Positions 12,500-23,215 of a stretch of DNA of 64,000 nucleotides are shown one piece after another. A program made the position numbers and the translations under genes. Each line of letters opens with the position of its first letter. Position 1 is the stretch's first letter. Source of the stretch: Xanthoparmelia taractica (Eukaryota > Ascomycota > Lecanoromycetes > Lecanorales > Parmeliaceae). The notes under the pieces are model-generated. The model did no database searches and was not told the origin of the DNA. It was given only the letters and a program-made list of their open reading frames with translations. The stretch lies in the NCBI GenBank assembly GCA_033085395.1, contig JANQBS010000084.1, positions 62,001 through 126,000 of the forward strand, written 5' to 3'.

Positions 12500-13725
12500 C
12501 TTGGCTATTTTGAACAGCGAAGATGCAGATGGATGAGATATCAAGATTGGTAGGAGAGAGTGTGTGAGGACAGGTGAAGGAGGGGTATTATAAGGATGCG
12601 TAATTCTTCCCCCCCCCATTTCCGCCCACCTCTGACAATGGAATTCATGCCTTTCTGTGTCGGATCTAGCATTGACCGTTAGAAAGCGGGACGATAGGGC
12701 TTCAGCGATATCAGATGGAAGGATCTGGCCCGCAGGAGATCTTTGACGATATTTAACAGCTAGCTGCCACATTATTTCCTTTGCTTTCCCAGTTGTACCG
12801 TAATTGGCATTAAAATACCGTTCCACTCGTTTCAATCCATAGTGTTACGCCGCCTTATGTATGGATGAGCACCTAGGTCTATGTGATATTGATATGTGGG
12901 CTCGGTGGGGTAACAGTTGCCGGTCTTTTTTGATATGTCGCTTGTAAGGAAACCGAAGCTGGAAGGCTCCTAGCCCTTTACATTATGTATGATAAAGTAC
13001 TTGGTATCAGCAGTCAGTATGAACGTGCATGTCAGTATAGATTGGCTTACGGCTTAGCTCGGCCCGTAGCCTCACCCAAGCAGAGCGACTTGTTTGAATT
13101 ACCAAGTACTCTAGGTCCTTTACTTAAGCCATCTGATGCCATGGTTGGCTTACTTCGTACTGGGGGCTGAGGGACGAGGGAAGGTTTAGGCGTGGGGGTT
13201 TGCCAAGGCTCAGTGGAGGCTAAGCGAGTCAAAAATAGAACAACCGAGGCACTAGAACTACGCCGGCGACTTATTGCTGCACCTCAGAATCCTGCCAGGC
13301 GCCAGCATAAGAATAATAATATTATTTAGGTACTTTACTTCCTATTTATTACTACTTACTTAGGGATGATTATGATGAACTACCTACCTTAGGCTACAAC
13401 TTCAACCAAACAAGCTTGATGACATCGCTAATGCCCTTCTTACTTTCCCTAGTTATGGCTGTGTTGCATGTATTTATTCACCTGCTGACCCTCGGTCTCT
13501 AGGCGTATGAGGGAGATAATTGCTATGCTTGGAGCATGCTGTGCTCCAGGACTAAGGCTACATATTATGACTCTTGCTCTCCAAAGCCCATCCATACCCT
13601 TCCCGCCTTACACGTCTTCTTCTCCATCATAAGCCTTCAAACGCTTATGATTGTATATACACTCACCAGCCTGTCCTTTCCTGTTCCCTCCCAAACCTCC
13701 TGCTCCCCCCCTCCACCTTGATAAG
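12500..13725. other. Non-coding gap upstream of the P450 and the 13.7 kb gene
   Basis: About 1.2 kb, A/T-rich in places (13305-13350). An 11-nt inverted pair (AGTACTTGGTA near 12997, TACCAAGTACT near 13100) is visible. No gene was recognised. Confidence 0.5.
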
Positions 13726-15081
13726 ATGGCCACCTCGGCCTTGGAGCTCTCCCATGCTATTGATCTTTTCCTCCACAAAGATCGCACTTCATATTTCGAT
13801 TCTGACACAACAGAGTCTGTCACATCCCAAGAAGTTACAGAATTCCCTCCAGTGCTCCATTCTTTCCACTGGGACTTGCGAACAACATGCAAAACCATGC
13901 TTCCCGCCTTCCAATACATCTCTCACAAGCTCTGTCAACGCGAGCTGTCCGTCGCCCTCATCATCTCCGATCACGAACCATACGTCATACCCGTCTGGCC
14001 TCTCCCACGGAAATCACAGCTCATCCTCGCCAAAATCGTCCGCAAGGCGTGTAAAAAGTTTGCCCTCCAACCCTGCTGGTTGACAGCGGTCGCTTCGGTT
14101 GCCAACAAATACCTACCAAAGGTCTTCGAGGCATACCAGCCAGACTCATATATCGTGCGGAGGTCCATTGTTCAAAACGATATAATCTTCAGCGATGAAG
14201 GCCTCACCTTGCTGAGCATGGACAATATCTACATTTTCAAACAGTTGCTCTGCACCCTCTCCAAGCCGCACTGGGTAGCAAACTCCCGCGACGTCTGCCT
14301 CTCATCCTGCGTCCACCTACTACAGCGGATCAACGAAGTCTACACAGATCCGAAATTATCAGAAGGATACTTGGCAAGAGTATACAAAGAGGTGGAATTC
14401 AAGCAAGAGGCGTTTGAGGAAGTGGCTTCTGCATTCTCAACCAACTACTGCACAGCGAGCATTAGAGATGTCACGGCGCTAGAACCGGACTACACCGCTT
14501 TGACGGGTATGACCCTTGACTGGGAAAGCGACGACGACGAAAGAGACGCCGCGGAACTACCAGACACATCAACTACCCAGGATCACAGCTGCAACTCCGA
14601 CCAGAATATCAGCCCAATAGCAACGGTCGACCTAAGCATGCTCGACTCATGGGAATCCGAAGCGCCCCCGCCAACCGATATAATCAGTCCCCTAGAAAAG
14701 GTCAAATACCCATCCATCCGAAGACCATCCTCGGTGCGCGAATCCCTCGTCGACCCCATGGCCCCTTGGTCCTTTCCCATACCCCCACCCTTACGAACTC
14801 GCGCGAGCCGACAAATAACAGAAGAACAGATAATGACGGAGAGACAAAATCCCGAGGGTCCAGCGCCTGCTTCGGCGCCTTTACTCAAACCCGAAAGACG
14901 GCTATTCGAAAGTGACTCCCAACTTCCCGTCAAACCGACAGACTCGTGGAACTCGTCAGAGGTCATGCAGAGTCCCATGCGCTGGCTTGAGAGTTGGAGC
15001 ACGAATGCGCCCAGTCTTCTTTGCCAGAATTGCCATGATACCATCAATTTCGATATGGAGAGGAGGTTCACGTGTCCTTGA
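13726..15081 (+). CDS. Uncharacterised conserved ascomycete protein
   Basis: A single exon of 451 residues, starting MATSALELSHAIDLFLHKD. The reading frame is open further upstream, but this ATG follows a pyrimidine-rich leader and begins the hydrophilic part. An N-terminal globular half (about 40-260) contains LSVALIISDHEPYVIPVWPLP and GLTLLSMDNIYIFKQLLCTLS, which look well ordered and conserved-type, followed by an acidic, Ser/Pro-rich linker. The C-terminus ends with a small Cys cluster (LLCQNCHDTINF...FTCP), possibly a zinc-binding end. There is no signal peptide or membrane segment. I do not recognise a named family and assign no function. It is convergent with the epoxide hydrolase. Confidence 0.75.
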   Translation: MATSALELSHAIDLFLHKDRTSYFDSDTTESVTSQEVTEFPPVLHSFHWDLRTTCKTMLPAFQYISHKLCQRELSVALIISDHEPYVIPVWPLPRKSQLILAKIVRKACKKFALQPCWLTAVASVANKYLPKVFEAYQPDSYIVRRSIVQNDIIFSDEGLTLLSMDNIYIFKQLLCTLSKPHWVANSRDVCLSSCVHLLQRINEVYTDPKLSEGYLARVYKEVEFKQEAFEEVASAFSTNYCTASIRDVTALEPDYTALTGMTLDWESDDDERDAAELPDTSTTQDHSCNSDQNISPIATVDLSMLDSWESEAPPPTDIISPLEKVKYPSIRRPSSVRESLVDPMAPWSFPIPPPLRTRASRQITEEQIMTERQNPEGPAPASAPLLKPERRLFESDSQLPVKPTDSWNSSEVMQSPMRWLESWSTNAPSLLCQNCHDTINFDMERRFTCP

Positions 15082-15399
15082 GCGTATATGCCAAATGATT
15101 TTACGGCGTTATAAGCGGCCAAGGCCGTACGAGAAACGTCCTATCCATGTGTGTAAAATTACTATAGCTTTGATACCAGGACTGGCGTAAATGGGGGTGG
15201 CGAGCTATGGGTTTCACCACTTGTACATACAATACAAAAAACATACAACTTGAACAATATATCGTGTTCTATCGTTTTCCAAAATGTCCCATTCCTGCAC
15301 GTCTATCAAACTCTCGTCAAAATCCCCAAACAACAAACCCCAAATCATCCCCTTTCCATATCTCCCCACCAAACCCCCCTTCCCCCCCTCCGCTTCCCC

Positions 15400-17100
15400 T
15401 CACAAACAACTCCCCCTCCCCCCCCTCCTCCCCCCCTCCCCCTCCCCCTCCCCCTCCCTCTCCATCCGTCCAAGCCACCCCCCAACCCCCCCATTCACCT
15501 CCCCCGCCCTCTCCCACAGCGCCCAATGACTACCCCTCACCTCCTTCTTCGTCAACTGCGGCACGAACCTTTCCATGCCTTCTGCCAAATGGGGCGGTAA
15601 CGCGGCGTCGTTTGTTGCTTGGATGAAGAGGACGGGTATGGTGATTTGTGTGGTTTGGAGTCTGTGGGGTTAGTGGAGGGTGTTAAGGGGGAAGTGGGGG
15701 AGGGAGGGAGGGAGGGCTTACTGGAGCTCATCTTTGAAGTTTTGCTCGCGGGTGCGGTACCAGCATACTGGTTTTCCCAACCCAAGGCGTTGATGTTAGC
15801 AAAATATACCATCGTAACCGGTACGTACACGACAAAACATCCCAACCACTAAGCAAGCAAGAAAGAAAGAACGAGAGAAGAAAAGAAAAGAAAAGAAAAG
15901 AAAAAAGAAAGAAAGGGGCAACTCACAACTCCCCCTAACCCCCCTCCTCTCAAACTCCCCCGCATAAAACCCCAACATCCCCTCCCCCATCAACCTCGTC
16001 CTCTCCAACCTCGGCATAACCTCCCACAACGGCCCCCTCTCATGGCAAAAACCCGTCTCCCCATCCGGCCCCTTACCGCCATACGCCGCGTTGAGGAATT
16101 GCCTGATTTGCTCCTTGGTGCGGACGCGGGATTCGATTGCGTTGTCGTCGCTGGAGTCGGCGAGGTGGAGCTGGTAGCCCCAGTTTGGCATGCGGGTTTC
16201 GACGAGGTGGGGGAGCGGGGTGTAGGTTTTTGTGGGGGGCCAGTAGGGGGTGCAGATTGAGAAGAGGTGGGTGATGAGGTGGGGGTGCCAGAGGTGGGTG
16301 CGGTAGGCGATTGCTCCGCCCTTTTTTATTTTAATTTAGGTTGTTGTTTTGGAAGATGAAAGAAGGGTTCGATTGATAGTATAGGTAAACCAAGCAAGCT
16401 AGCTTGCTGACCGGCATGGGATGGGATGGGATGGAGCGGAGCGCCGTCGAGAGGAAGAGAGAGAAGAAATGCAACCTTACCCAATCATGTCCCCCCAAGA
16501 TGATCCTCTCACAGCCCAACTGCCTGGCCAGTTCCTTGATATCGTCGGCGGCGCGCTTGAAACTGTAATAGGCCATATCGGACGCCTGATCGGACGGGGG
16601 AGCGTCGGTGCGGCCGTAACCCATCATGTCGGGACAGACGACTCGGTAGCCCATTTGCAGCAGCATGGGGATTTGGTTGCGCCAGCCGATGGAGAGGTCA
16701 GGCCACCCGCTGGATTGAGTGAGATTCTACTGTCAGTTTTGCTTGGATTGAGAAGGTGGATCGAGGTTTGGGACCCGCTTTGCTTGAGGAATCATTCCAA
16801 AGATGCTTGTTTTTGATTGGTGATTTGGTCCCAGCGAGGATATATGGACTTCGAAATCACGTACTGAATCTTTTCAGGCTGTTAGTAGGCGATTTTGGGA
16901 AAATTCGAAGAGATTATACCAAGAAGATGGTCCCTTTGTATCCTGCTGCAGGAACGCCGAGGAGGTAGTCTGGAGATTCTTGGTCAGTGCAATGCATTTA
17001 CCGGATGGGATATAGAGGGTGTCATACGGTAGTTGCAGCCATTGAGATTAGCGTAGCAATGGCTTACTCTGGGATCGTCGATTGGATTGATGGGCTCCAT
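15400..17100 (-). CDS. Epoxide hydrolase, alpha/beta-hydrolase fold
   Basis: Six minus-strand exons are proposed: 17028-17100, 16920-16969, 16481-16726, 15927-16320, 15722-15767 and 15400-15661, giving about 356 residues. Family marks are GYGRTDAP, the nucleophile elbow GGHDWGG (Asp nucleophile), the acid Asp in IQATNDAALP and the catalytic His in GSHWALWERAGEV. RTREQNFKDELQ matches soluble epoxide hydrolases that open epoxides to vicinal diols. Two oddities are visible. The only in-frame join I find before GWPDLSIGW reads NLTQSSGWPDL, so the His of the oxyanion HGxP motif is not located; a missed micro-exon or real damage is possible. The C-terminus (after residue ~325) is a Gly/Glu/Arg low-complexity tail made by a purine-rich repeat. 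Confidence 0.8.
15404..15475. repeat. Pyrimidine-rich low-complexity tract in the epoxide hydrolase 3' end
   Basis: C/CT-rich tract on the plus strand (CCCCCT units). It codes the Gly/Glu/Arg-rich tail of the epoxide hydrolase on the minus strand. Confidence 0.8.
15860..15917. repeat. Purine tract with GAAAA repeats inside an epoxide hydrolase intron
   Basis: Uninterrupted A/G tract with about five GAAAA units. On the gene's strand it is a very long polypyrimidine stretch within the intron between the 15927-16320 and 15722-15767 exons. Confidence 0.8.
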
Positions 17101-17491
17101 GATGAGAAGAATACAGAGAAGGAGTGATTTCCAGCAATCGCTGACCAATGAATTGAAAAAAAAAAAAAACTTGGGAGATAATTCTGGTTGAAGATGAGAA
17201 TATATAGTCAAGGAACCCCGCCCCGCGACAGAAAACAACCGAGGCAATGGATTCAGAGTAATCAAAGGCTTTGGAGCGATTTGAATTCCCTTTTGGGTCA
17301 ATCGGTAAAACTTCCTTGATATTGGAGTTTCTCGGGCATCCCGAATTATGTCGTGGGTATAGAAACAGGCAAACACATCCCCTCCATAATGGCATTTTAC
17401 CTTGTATCCTCTTACCCCAACTGTCTCCGAATGTCTCCGAAGCCCATGTCTTCAATCCATACGGCCACATGTTCGTCGCTAAGAAACATAA

Positions 17492-18596
17492 TCAGTAGAT
17501 TACTGTATCTTCCTCTCCCTCAACCACCTCTTCCCCATTGTCTCCATGATCCTTTACGGTCTCAGATGGCTCAGCAGGCATTTCTTTCTCTCCAGACTCC
17601 GTTGAAGCAACAACATCCTTCATATTAGTATCTTCAGGTATTTTGGGACCAGATGGCTGATCTCCGTTAGTAGCAGTACCCACCGTGTCCACCGTCTGAG
17701 CATCCTCTTCTTTGGTCTCAGGTCGATTTGCGTCACTGCTTTTAGAGGGCGGAGTTTGGTCATTCGCAGCGTGGTCAGTCGCGACTATGTTATCCACGTC
17801 CCATTGCTTAGTCTCTCTATCGATAATCTCTTCCGCTTCTTTGATCTGTGCTTTAATTGTCTCTTCGTCGCCTGGCGAGAGCTCCCAGGGCTTGTAGTAC
17901 TAGATACGAAGGGTTAGAATAGGACTTGCACCAATTCTCGGTTTGAGGAACTTACGAGCCTAGGCTCTGATCTTGTACGTAAAAAATGTGCTTGGGCCAG
18001 CATATTTGAATGCCGTATTTGCATCTATCAGGCCGTCAGCATCCCAATGGGATACGAAATTCCCCTTTTGGTGACACGGAACATACCGACTGCTTATCGA
18101 ACTTCTTCTGCTCTCTCCGACGCACCACTAAGAGAGCCTCCAGCTTTTGCTTCTTCTTCTCGTCCCGTTCTTCCGCCTGTAGCTTTAGCTTGGCTTGCTG
18201 CTTCCTTTCAATGTCCGTGCGGCGCTTTTGTGCTGTGGATGATGAGCTCTGGGATAACGTGCCGAGCAGAGCGCCAAACAGTCTTTGCCCGCGTTTGCGT
18301 TCCTCCATCTGTCCGCTCCTTCGGCGTTCTGATCGCCGGGTATCCTGGGTTGCTGATTGCTGGGGTGTCACGGTGTCTGGTTCGCTTCCATTGGTGTCAT
18401 TGTGGCCTAGTCTGGGCCGCTTTGACCGGTCATCTGAGAAGGAGGATTGTCTTCGTTTGAGAGTTGCTGGTGGGGAGGGAGACTGCTCGGACTCTGGTAG
18501 AATGACGGCCGAAGCAAGAGCTCTGTATGGTGACATGGTCAGTAAGACTGCTTTTAATCCATTATTGATATAGTCTCACAACGGTGCTTCCGCCAT
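17492..18596 (-). CDS. Pinin/SDK/memA-like nuclear protein
   Basis: Best model: 18580-18596, 18087-18522, 17956-18024 and 17492-17899 on the minus strand, 309 residues (start MAEAPLALASAVILPE). An alternative start is the ATG at 18536, reading MSPYRALASAVILPE. The core holds RSERRRSGQMEERKRGQRLFGALLGTLSQ, then a Lys/Arg/Glu coiled segment with LEALLVVRRREQKKFDKQ. A 23-codon exon follows (MQIRHSNMLAQAHFLRTRSEPRL), then YYKPWELSPGDEETIKAQI. This order matches the pinin domain, found in splicing-associated nuclear proteins. The C-terminal 100 residues are acidic and Ser/Thr-rich without visible domain. The GT-AG joins preserve the conserved SEPRL-YYKPWEL junction. Confidence 0.85.
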
Positions 18597-19230
18597 GATC
18601 TGGTAGCCTAAGAGGGAAAGACTACGTTGTGTTGTGTGATGTAGTAACTGATATTGTCAAGGAGCGTAGGGCTGATTTTTCTTTCGTGATCCTTGGCATA
18701 TGCAGTTCTAGGGCTAGGGCTAGACCTAAGTCCCAGCCTTTTTTGGTTCATGCTAAAGATTTTCTCTACATAAAACGTTAATGGTTTGGATTCTGAAATG
18801 TCTCAGCCTTGCTAGCAATGAAATTCAGGTATCATGTATTGAGATGATGCCGAGTTGCCATAGAATTTTGGTGAGAGGTTAGCATTTGGATAGTGCTAGC
18901 TCTAGCCCTAATACTGCATTTGCCAGGGTAGGAAGCAGCGGTAGCCAACCCCTCCGCACGAAACCCTCCTTTTGATCAGCGGGGAAGCATGACCATAATT
19001 CTTAACCCTACACGGTACGGCGGTGGTGATATCACCTTAGAGTGCTAGGGATCGAGGCCAAAGAAAAGAGTAGCCAGGGAAGTCCAGCGGTCTTTCTTCT
19101 AATGCATTGTTCGTTCAGCAGGCTATCTCGGCGACGTTAAGCCTGACATTCACTGCATGCACCAGGATTGTGTACAAGGTCTATACGGAAGGGCTTTCAC
19201 AACATACGTGCATGGCTTTTCGGCAACCTG
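18597..19230. other. Gap between pinin-like gene and MFS gene
   Basis: About 630 bases. A diverged 22-nt inverted pair, GGCTAGGGCTAGA-like at 18703-18724 and its complement at 18894-18916, encloses ~170 bases and may be an old element. No gene was recognised. Confidence 0.45.
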
Positions 19231-21026
19231 CTAGACTTCGTCTTTCATGTCTTTCAGGTTCAGAGCTGCTTTAGCCGCATAATGGCATTTTGCTCGGATA
19301 CGACTACCATAGTGGTAGAATAAGATGGGAAATGGGACGCAGCCCAGGGCCAGGAACGCAGGGACTGAGGATGCCCAATGGTCGCCCAGGTTGCGATACA
19401 TATACTTGAAACGTTCATTTGTCAGTCACGCCATCTACAAGAGGGGCATCCGATTTCCTTACGTTTGTGAAGAGTGGAAATACCGCGCCGAATGCTGATC
19501 TGAATATCGTATTCGCGGCGAGAACACTAGCAGCATATATCGTGTAGGCGTCGACGAGATATTCCTGTACGCTGATGTATACCAGGACGAAGCCAAATCC
19601 GAAGGGTAACTGAGCTGCAATAGATACAAGCCAGTGCACTGACGGGCTGTTGGACCATGCGAACCAGATAATACCAATCGGGATGGCTATAGAACCAACT
19701 ATCGAGGGCGGCAATCGGGACTCTGGAGTTTCTTCGCGTCGGTCGACAATCTTTTGGTATCGATGAGTCTCGGGGAACATGTAGCAAATGCCGAGCAGTA
19801 TCCCAACAGCGATACCACAGAACGAAAGCCCTCCAATCCCTTCGTCCCAACCGCGATGCTCTTGATAAACGATGGGGAAGGCGCCGAAGAACATGTATAG
19901 CTAGTACCTATTAGCCACGCATCGAGAGCGAATGAGAGTAACAGTCACCGTTCCGTAGAGAAGCGCAAGGTATATTGTCAAGATTAGGACGATCGGCTCG
20001 TGAAATAGCATAAGCCAGGGTCTGCTCAAGGCAATCTTAAGCTTCCCACTCAACGTGATTTCTGGCTCGTCCTTCATTAACTTGGAGACATATATATGCC
20101 CTGTCAATTTCGAGAGTGCTTGCGCTCGCCGCTTGAGAAGCAGTGGTCCATAGGTTTCCGGTACGATCACAGCGACAAGGATGCACATCGTACCCGAAAG
20201 TATCGCACTGCAAAGCGCTATCAACCAGAGCGACAATTCCAGATGGCTGCCACTAACTTACAGAAAGCCTTGCACCCAACGCCATCCACAGTTTTCGCCA
20301 AGGAAGCCTCCTACTATGGGACCGACGACCGGTCCAAACAGTGGCGCTGATGAGAAGGCAACAAGGGCGAGCCCACGTTGACGGACTGGCCAGATATCTG
20401 CTACGACACCACCTGCGTTGGTCAAGGGCGACGATCCAAACGCTCCAGCCAGGAATCTCATGATGAGCAGGCCTTCGATATTCGGAGCTGCAGCACATCC
20501 GGCGTTGAAAGCGGTCAGGGCGACGAACTGCGTCGAGGGTATTAGGAGGGCCATATGGAAGGGCTAGAAGGGAGAGCGCATGTCTACTCACCGTCCCCAC
20601 GAATACAATCTGGCGTCCGTACAATTCACTCAGAGGACCCCAGAAAATAGGGCCCACGGCAAATCCAAGAACAAAGAGTGACAGTCCCAGCTCGAATACC
20701 TCTTGGCTTATACCGAAGTCTTCTTTCAATTCTCTTGCAGGGGCAGTGTAAGCACTGGTAGCGAGCGCAACAGCCATGTTCGCCAGGGCGACAAGCAGTG
20801 TCCAGAGCCACTTCCTAGCATCGTTGAATAGCAGTGGATTCCGGGGGTCATCGGCGGTCCAGCCGACGATGTATGGATCTTGGTCGGTACCGGAGCCAGG
20901 GTAGTCGTGGGTTGCGGTGTTAGTGTCGAGGCAGCCGTGATCGAGCATGAGACTGCTGCGGGGGATTGTGAGGGAAGTCTTCTCGACCACCTCGGCTAAT
21001 GTTGGGCCGCCATTCGCCTGGTTCAT
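19231..21026 (-). CDS. MFS drug/polyamine transporter, DHA1-type (12 TM)
   Basis: Five minus-strand exons (20592-21026, 20262-20527, 19949-20207, 19463-19900, 19231-19404) give 523 residues. An upstream in-frame ATG at 21053 would add nine. A hydrophilic N-terminus (about 1-75, with DPRNPLLFNDARKW) precedes twelve hydrophobic segments. Signature stretches are GPLSELYGRQIVFVGT, FLAGAFGSSPLTNAGGVVADIW, APLFGPVVGPIVGGFLGE and VPETYGPLLLKRRAQAL, all typical of the fungal DHA1 multidrug/polyamine group in the plasma membrane. The second half has MFFGAFPIVYQEHRGW and YLVDAYTIYAASVLAAN. It heads away from the methyltransferase across a 1.4-kb gap. Its job may be export of the locus product, which is an inference from position. 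Confidence 0.9.
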
Positions 21027-21053
21027 CTTGCAGGTAGGGGGGAATATGAGCAA

Positions 21054-22450
21054 TCTTGCTGCCCAGGGCCGTGTATTAGAGCGAGCATAAAACAGTCCAG
21101 CAGTAGAGACAGAAATTGTTGAACGATGGCCGCTATGGCTGTGGTCTTAATTGGTTGTATTAGGAGTAGCCAAATTCCGTCGTTGCGGCGGCTGACTTAT
21201 ATCTTTTATCGGATTTTGATGCGAATTGCCCTTTTCTCCCCAAGAATGCCATGTTCTTCTTTCCGAATTGCCATTGTTCATTTCTGATTTGCGGACATTA
21301 TATCCGGCTAAGATAGGCACTGATCGGCCCGATAATTACCTTATTGGGGTCTCTTGTGAAATATACTGAAGTACTTAAGCATGTCAGATCACATCGGAAG
21401 CTTACATCCGTTGCGGGTTTTAATCACCAATATCAATGATACATACTGTTGATGAGTACAACGGCTTTCTACGATAAGGTATCTGTTTGTCTGTCTGTTT
21501 CTTGGTCTACAACTGTTATATTCCCACGGTGGTTTGCACACCCTTTTTCGTCTGTCGATCGGCTAGTTCATTTGTGCATGGTTTCTCTCTTGCGCTATTG
21601 ATATCGGAGAAGCCTCAAGCAGGATTCAACACAGCCTGTAGCTCTATCCAAAGCAGCAGATTTCCGTTCACATTATGCAAGTGAAAGTACCTCCAAAATT
21701 TTCGAATTGTATGAGGAAATTTGCTCTTGCTTCAAAACATACGATTCAGACTTCCACACGTGGATAAATGGATGGATGGAATATATATGCTATATGCTTA
21801 CACATGAACACTTCATTCTACTTCCGTGAGACATGTTTTTACGAGTACTGCGAAAAGAGATAAAAAGGGACATCGAGGCTAAGTAAAGGTAATTCATTTA
21901 CAAATTACTTACAAGTTTGTATTTTTGCAAGTTGACAATACCTTACACAAGAGGATGACATCCTACTACTAAGAAATGCATGCGTCCCGCTATTCTATGC
22001 AGGAAGGATGCGTCGCTAGTTTGCCAAGAGAGGGCGAGAGAGCATGCTGACAGCCACGTTCGGATGAACCCCCGCTCAACCAAACAGGGATTCAACTCCT
22101 TCTCAGTCTCCACCATCGGCTCTTAGCACGCGGTCAGATACTAGGTAATGCCGAACAATCGAGGCCGAGGACAACGCGACATATGTCTATCTTTCGTGAT
22201 CCGAATCTTGGGCACCGGCACCATCGAGAAAATATGGTCTGCTGAGGAGTAGCACAGTGTGTTCACCCACGGCCTGTCTCTTTCTCCATAAGGTCCATCG
22301 AACAAAAGCCTCGGTTTGCGGACACCTAACATATCAATCCCTATCCACCCACCCATCCATCCATCTCATCCATCCATCGATCCCTATAACCGTCCATTCA
22401 TTCATATATCCATCCATCCGCCAGCCAGCCCTCTACTTTAGCAAGCAACC
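21054..22450. other. 1.4-kb divergent promoter region between MFS and methyltransferase
   Basis: The region is A/T-rich in the middle (21700-21960) with no convincing coding frame. A CATC-type microsatellite lies at 22344-22430, just upstream of the methyltransferase start. Confidence 0.5.
22344..22430. repeat. Degenerate CATC/CCAT microsatellite
   Basis: Imperfect tandem CCAT units, seen directly, occupy most of the presumed 5' UTR of the methyltransferase gene. Confidence 0.85.
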
Positions 22451-23215
22451 ATGGCCGCAACCACAGCAATCAGGTCCATCCCCATTGAAGACCTCTACAG
22501 CCGCTGGGGCGCCGACTACGACCAAGGCCAAGTCAACAACATGCAAGGCCTCGACGACGTTCAACTCGCCACCCTGCTCCCCCGCTTCCTCTCCCTCGTC
22601 CAGGCCGCGCACGCCTCCGGCCCGGATTTCAAATTCATCGACTTTGGCTGCGGTACCGGACGCAACACGCTCAAGCTGCTCGCCGTCCCCTCGGCCACCG
22701 TCATCGGCCTCGACGCCACGCCCCGCCTGCTCGACATCGCCCGGCAGCGCTGCCGGCAGCGCCTGGCGTCCCTGCCCGAGCACGCCCGCGCCGCCGACGT
22801 CCAGTGCCACGTGTACAACCCGCTCGTGCACGCGGCCCCGCCCGAGGGCGCGTCCGGCGCCAGCGGCCTCATCAGCACGCTCGTCCTCGAGCACTTCACC
22901 CTCCCCGACTTCCTCGCTGCCACCTCCGCGTTGCTCAAGCCCGGCGCCTTCCTGCTGGCCACCAACACGCACCCGGAGCTGGCGCGCGTCGGGCGCGGGA
23001 GCGTGCCGGACAAGGAGACGGGGGAGCTCCTGTGGGGGGCCAGCCATGTACATTCGGCCGAGGACGTGGAGCGCGAGGCGCCCAAGTGGGGGATGGAGCT
23101 CGTGGGGGTGCAGGAGGGGAGTCCGGAGGATCCGAAGATGGTGGGGGCCATGCGTGGGGATTGGGAGGGCGTCAAGTGCTGGATTGGGTTCCTGTTGAGG
23201 AAGAAGGAGGAGTGA
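22451..23215 (+). CDS. Class I SAM-dependent methyltransferase
   Basis: A single exon of 254 residues from MAATTAIRSIPIEDLYSRWG. Motif I is clear at about 58-68 (FIDFGCGTGRNT), followed by the acidic-loop strand GLDATPRLLDIAR, and later strands STLVLEHFTLPDFL and LLKPGAFLLATNTHPEL. This is the Rossmann methyltransferase fold of small-molecule methyltransferases such as those of the UbiE/LaeA-like group. The coding sequence is much more G/C-rich than its surroundings, so long antisense frames (292 and 279 residues) arise; they are shadows. The missing introns and the codon use differ from most neighbours, which could mean high expression or a different origin. Its place beside an NRPS-like gene suggests, but does not prove, a tailoring role. 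Confidence 0.88.
   Translation: MAATTAIRSIPIEDLYSRWGADYDQGQVNNMQGLDDVQLATLLPRFLSLVQAAHASGPDFKFIDFGCGTGRNTLKLLAVPSATVIGLDATPRLLDIARQRCRQRLASLPEHARAADVQCHVYNPLVHAAPPEGASGASGLISTLVLEHFTLPDFLAATSALLKPGAFLLATNTHPELARVGRGSVPDKETGELLWGASHVHSAEDVEREAPKWGMELVGVQEGSPEDPKMVGAMRGDWEGVKCWIGFLLRKKEE

Noticed and set aside
15207..15626. Pro-rich plus-strand frames near 15.2-15.6 kb
   Set aside because: They are translations of the C-rich tract opposite the epoxide hydrolase tail, with no resemblance to a real protein.
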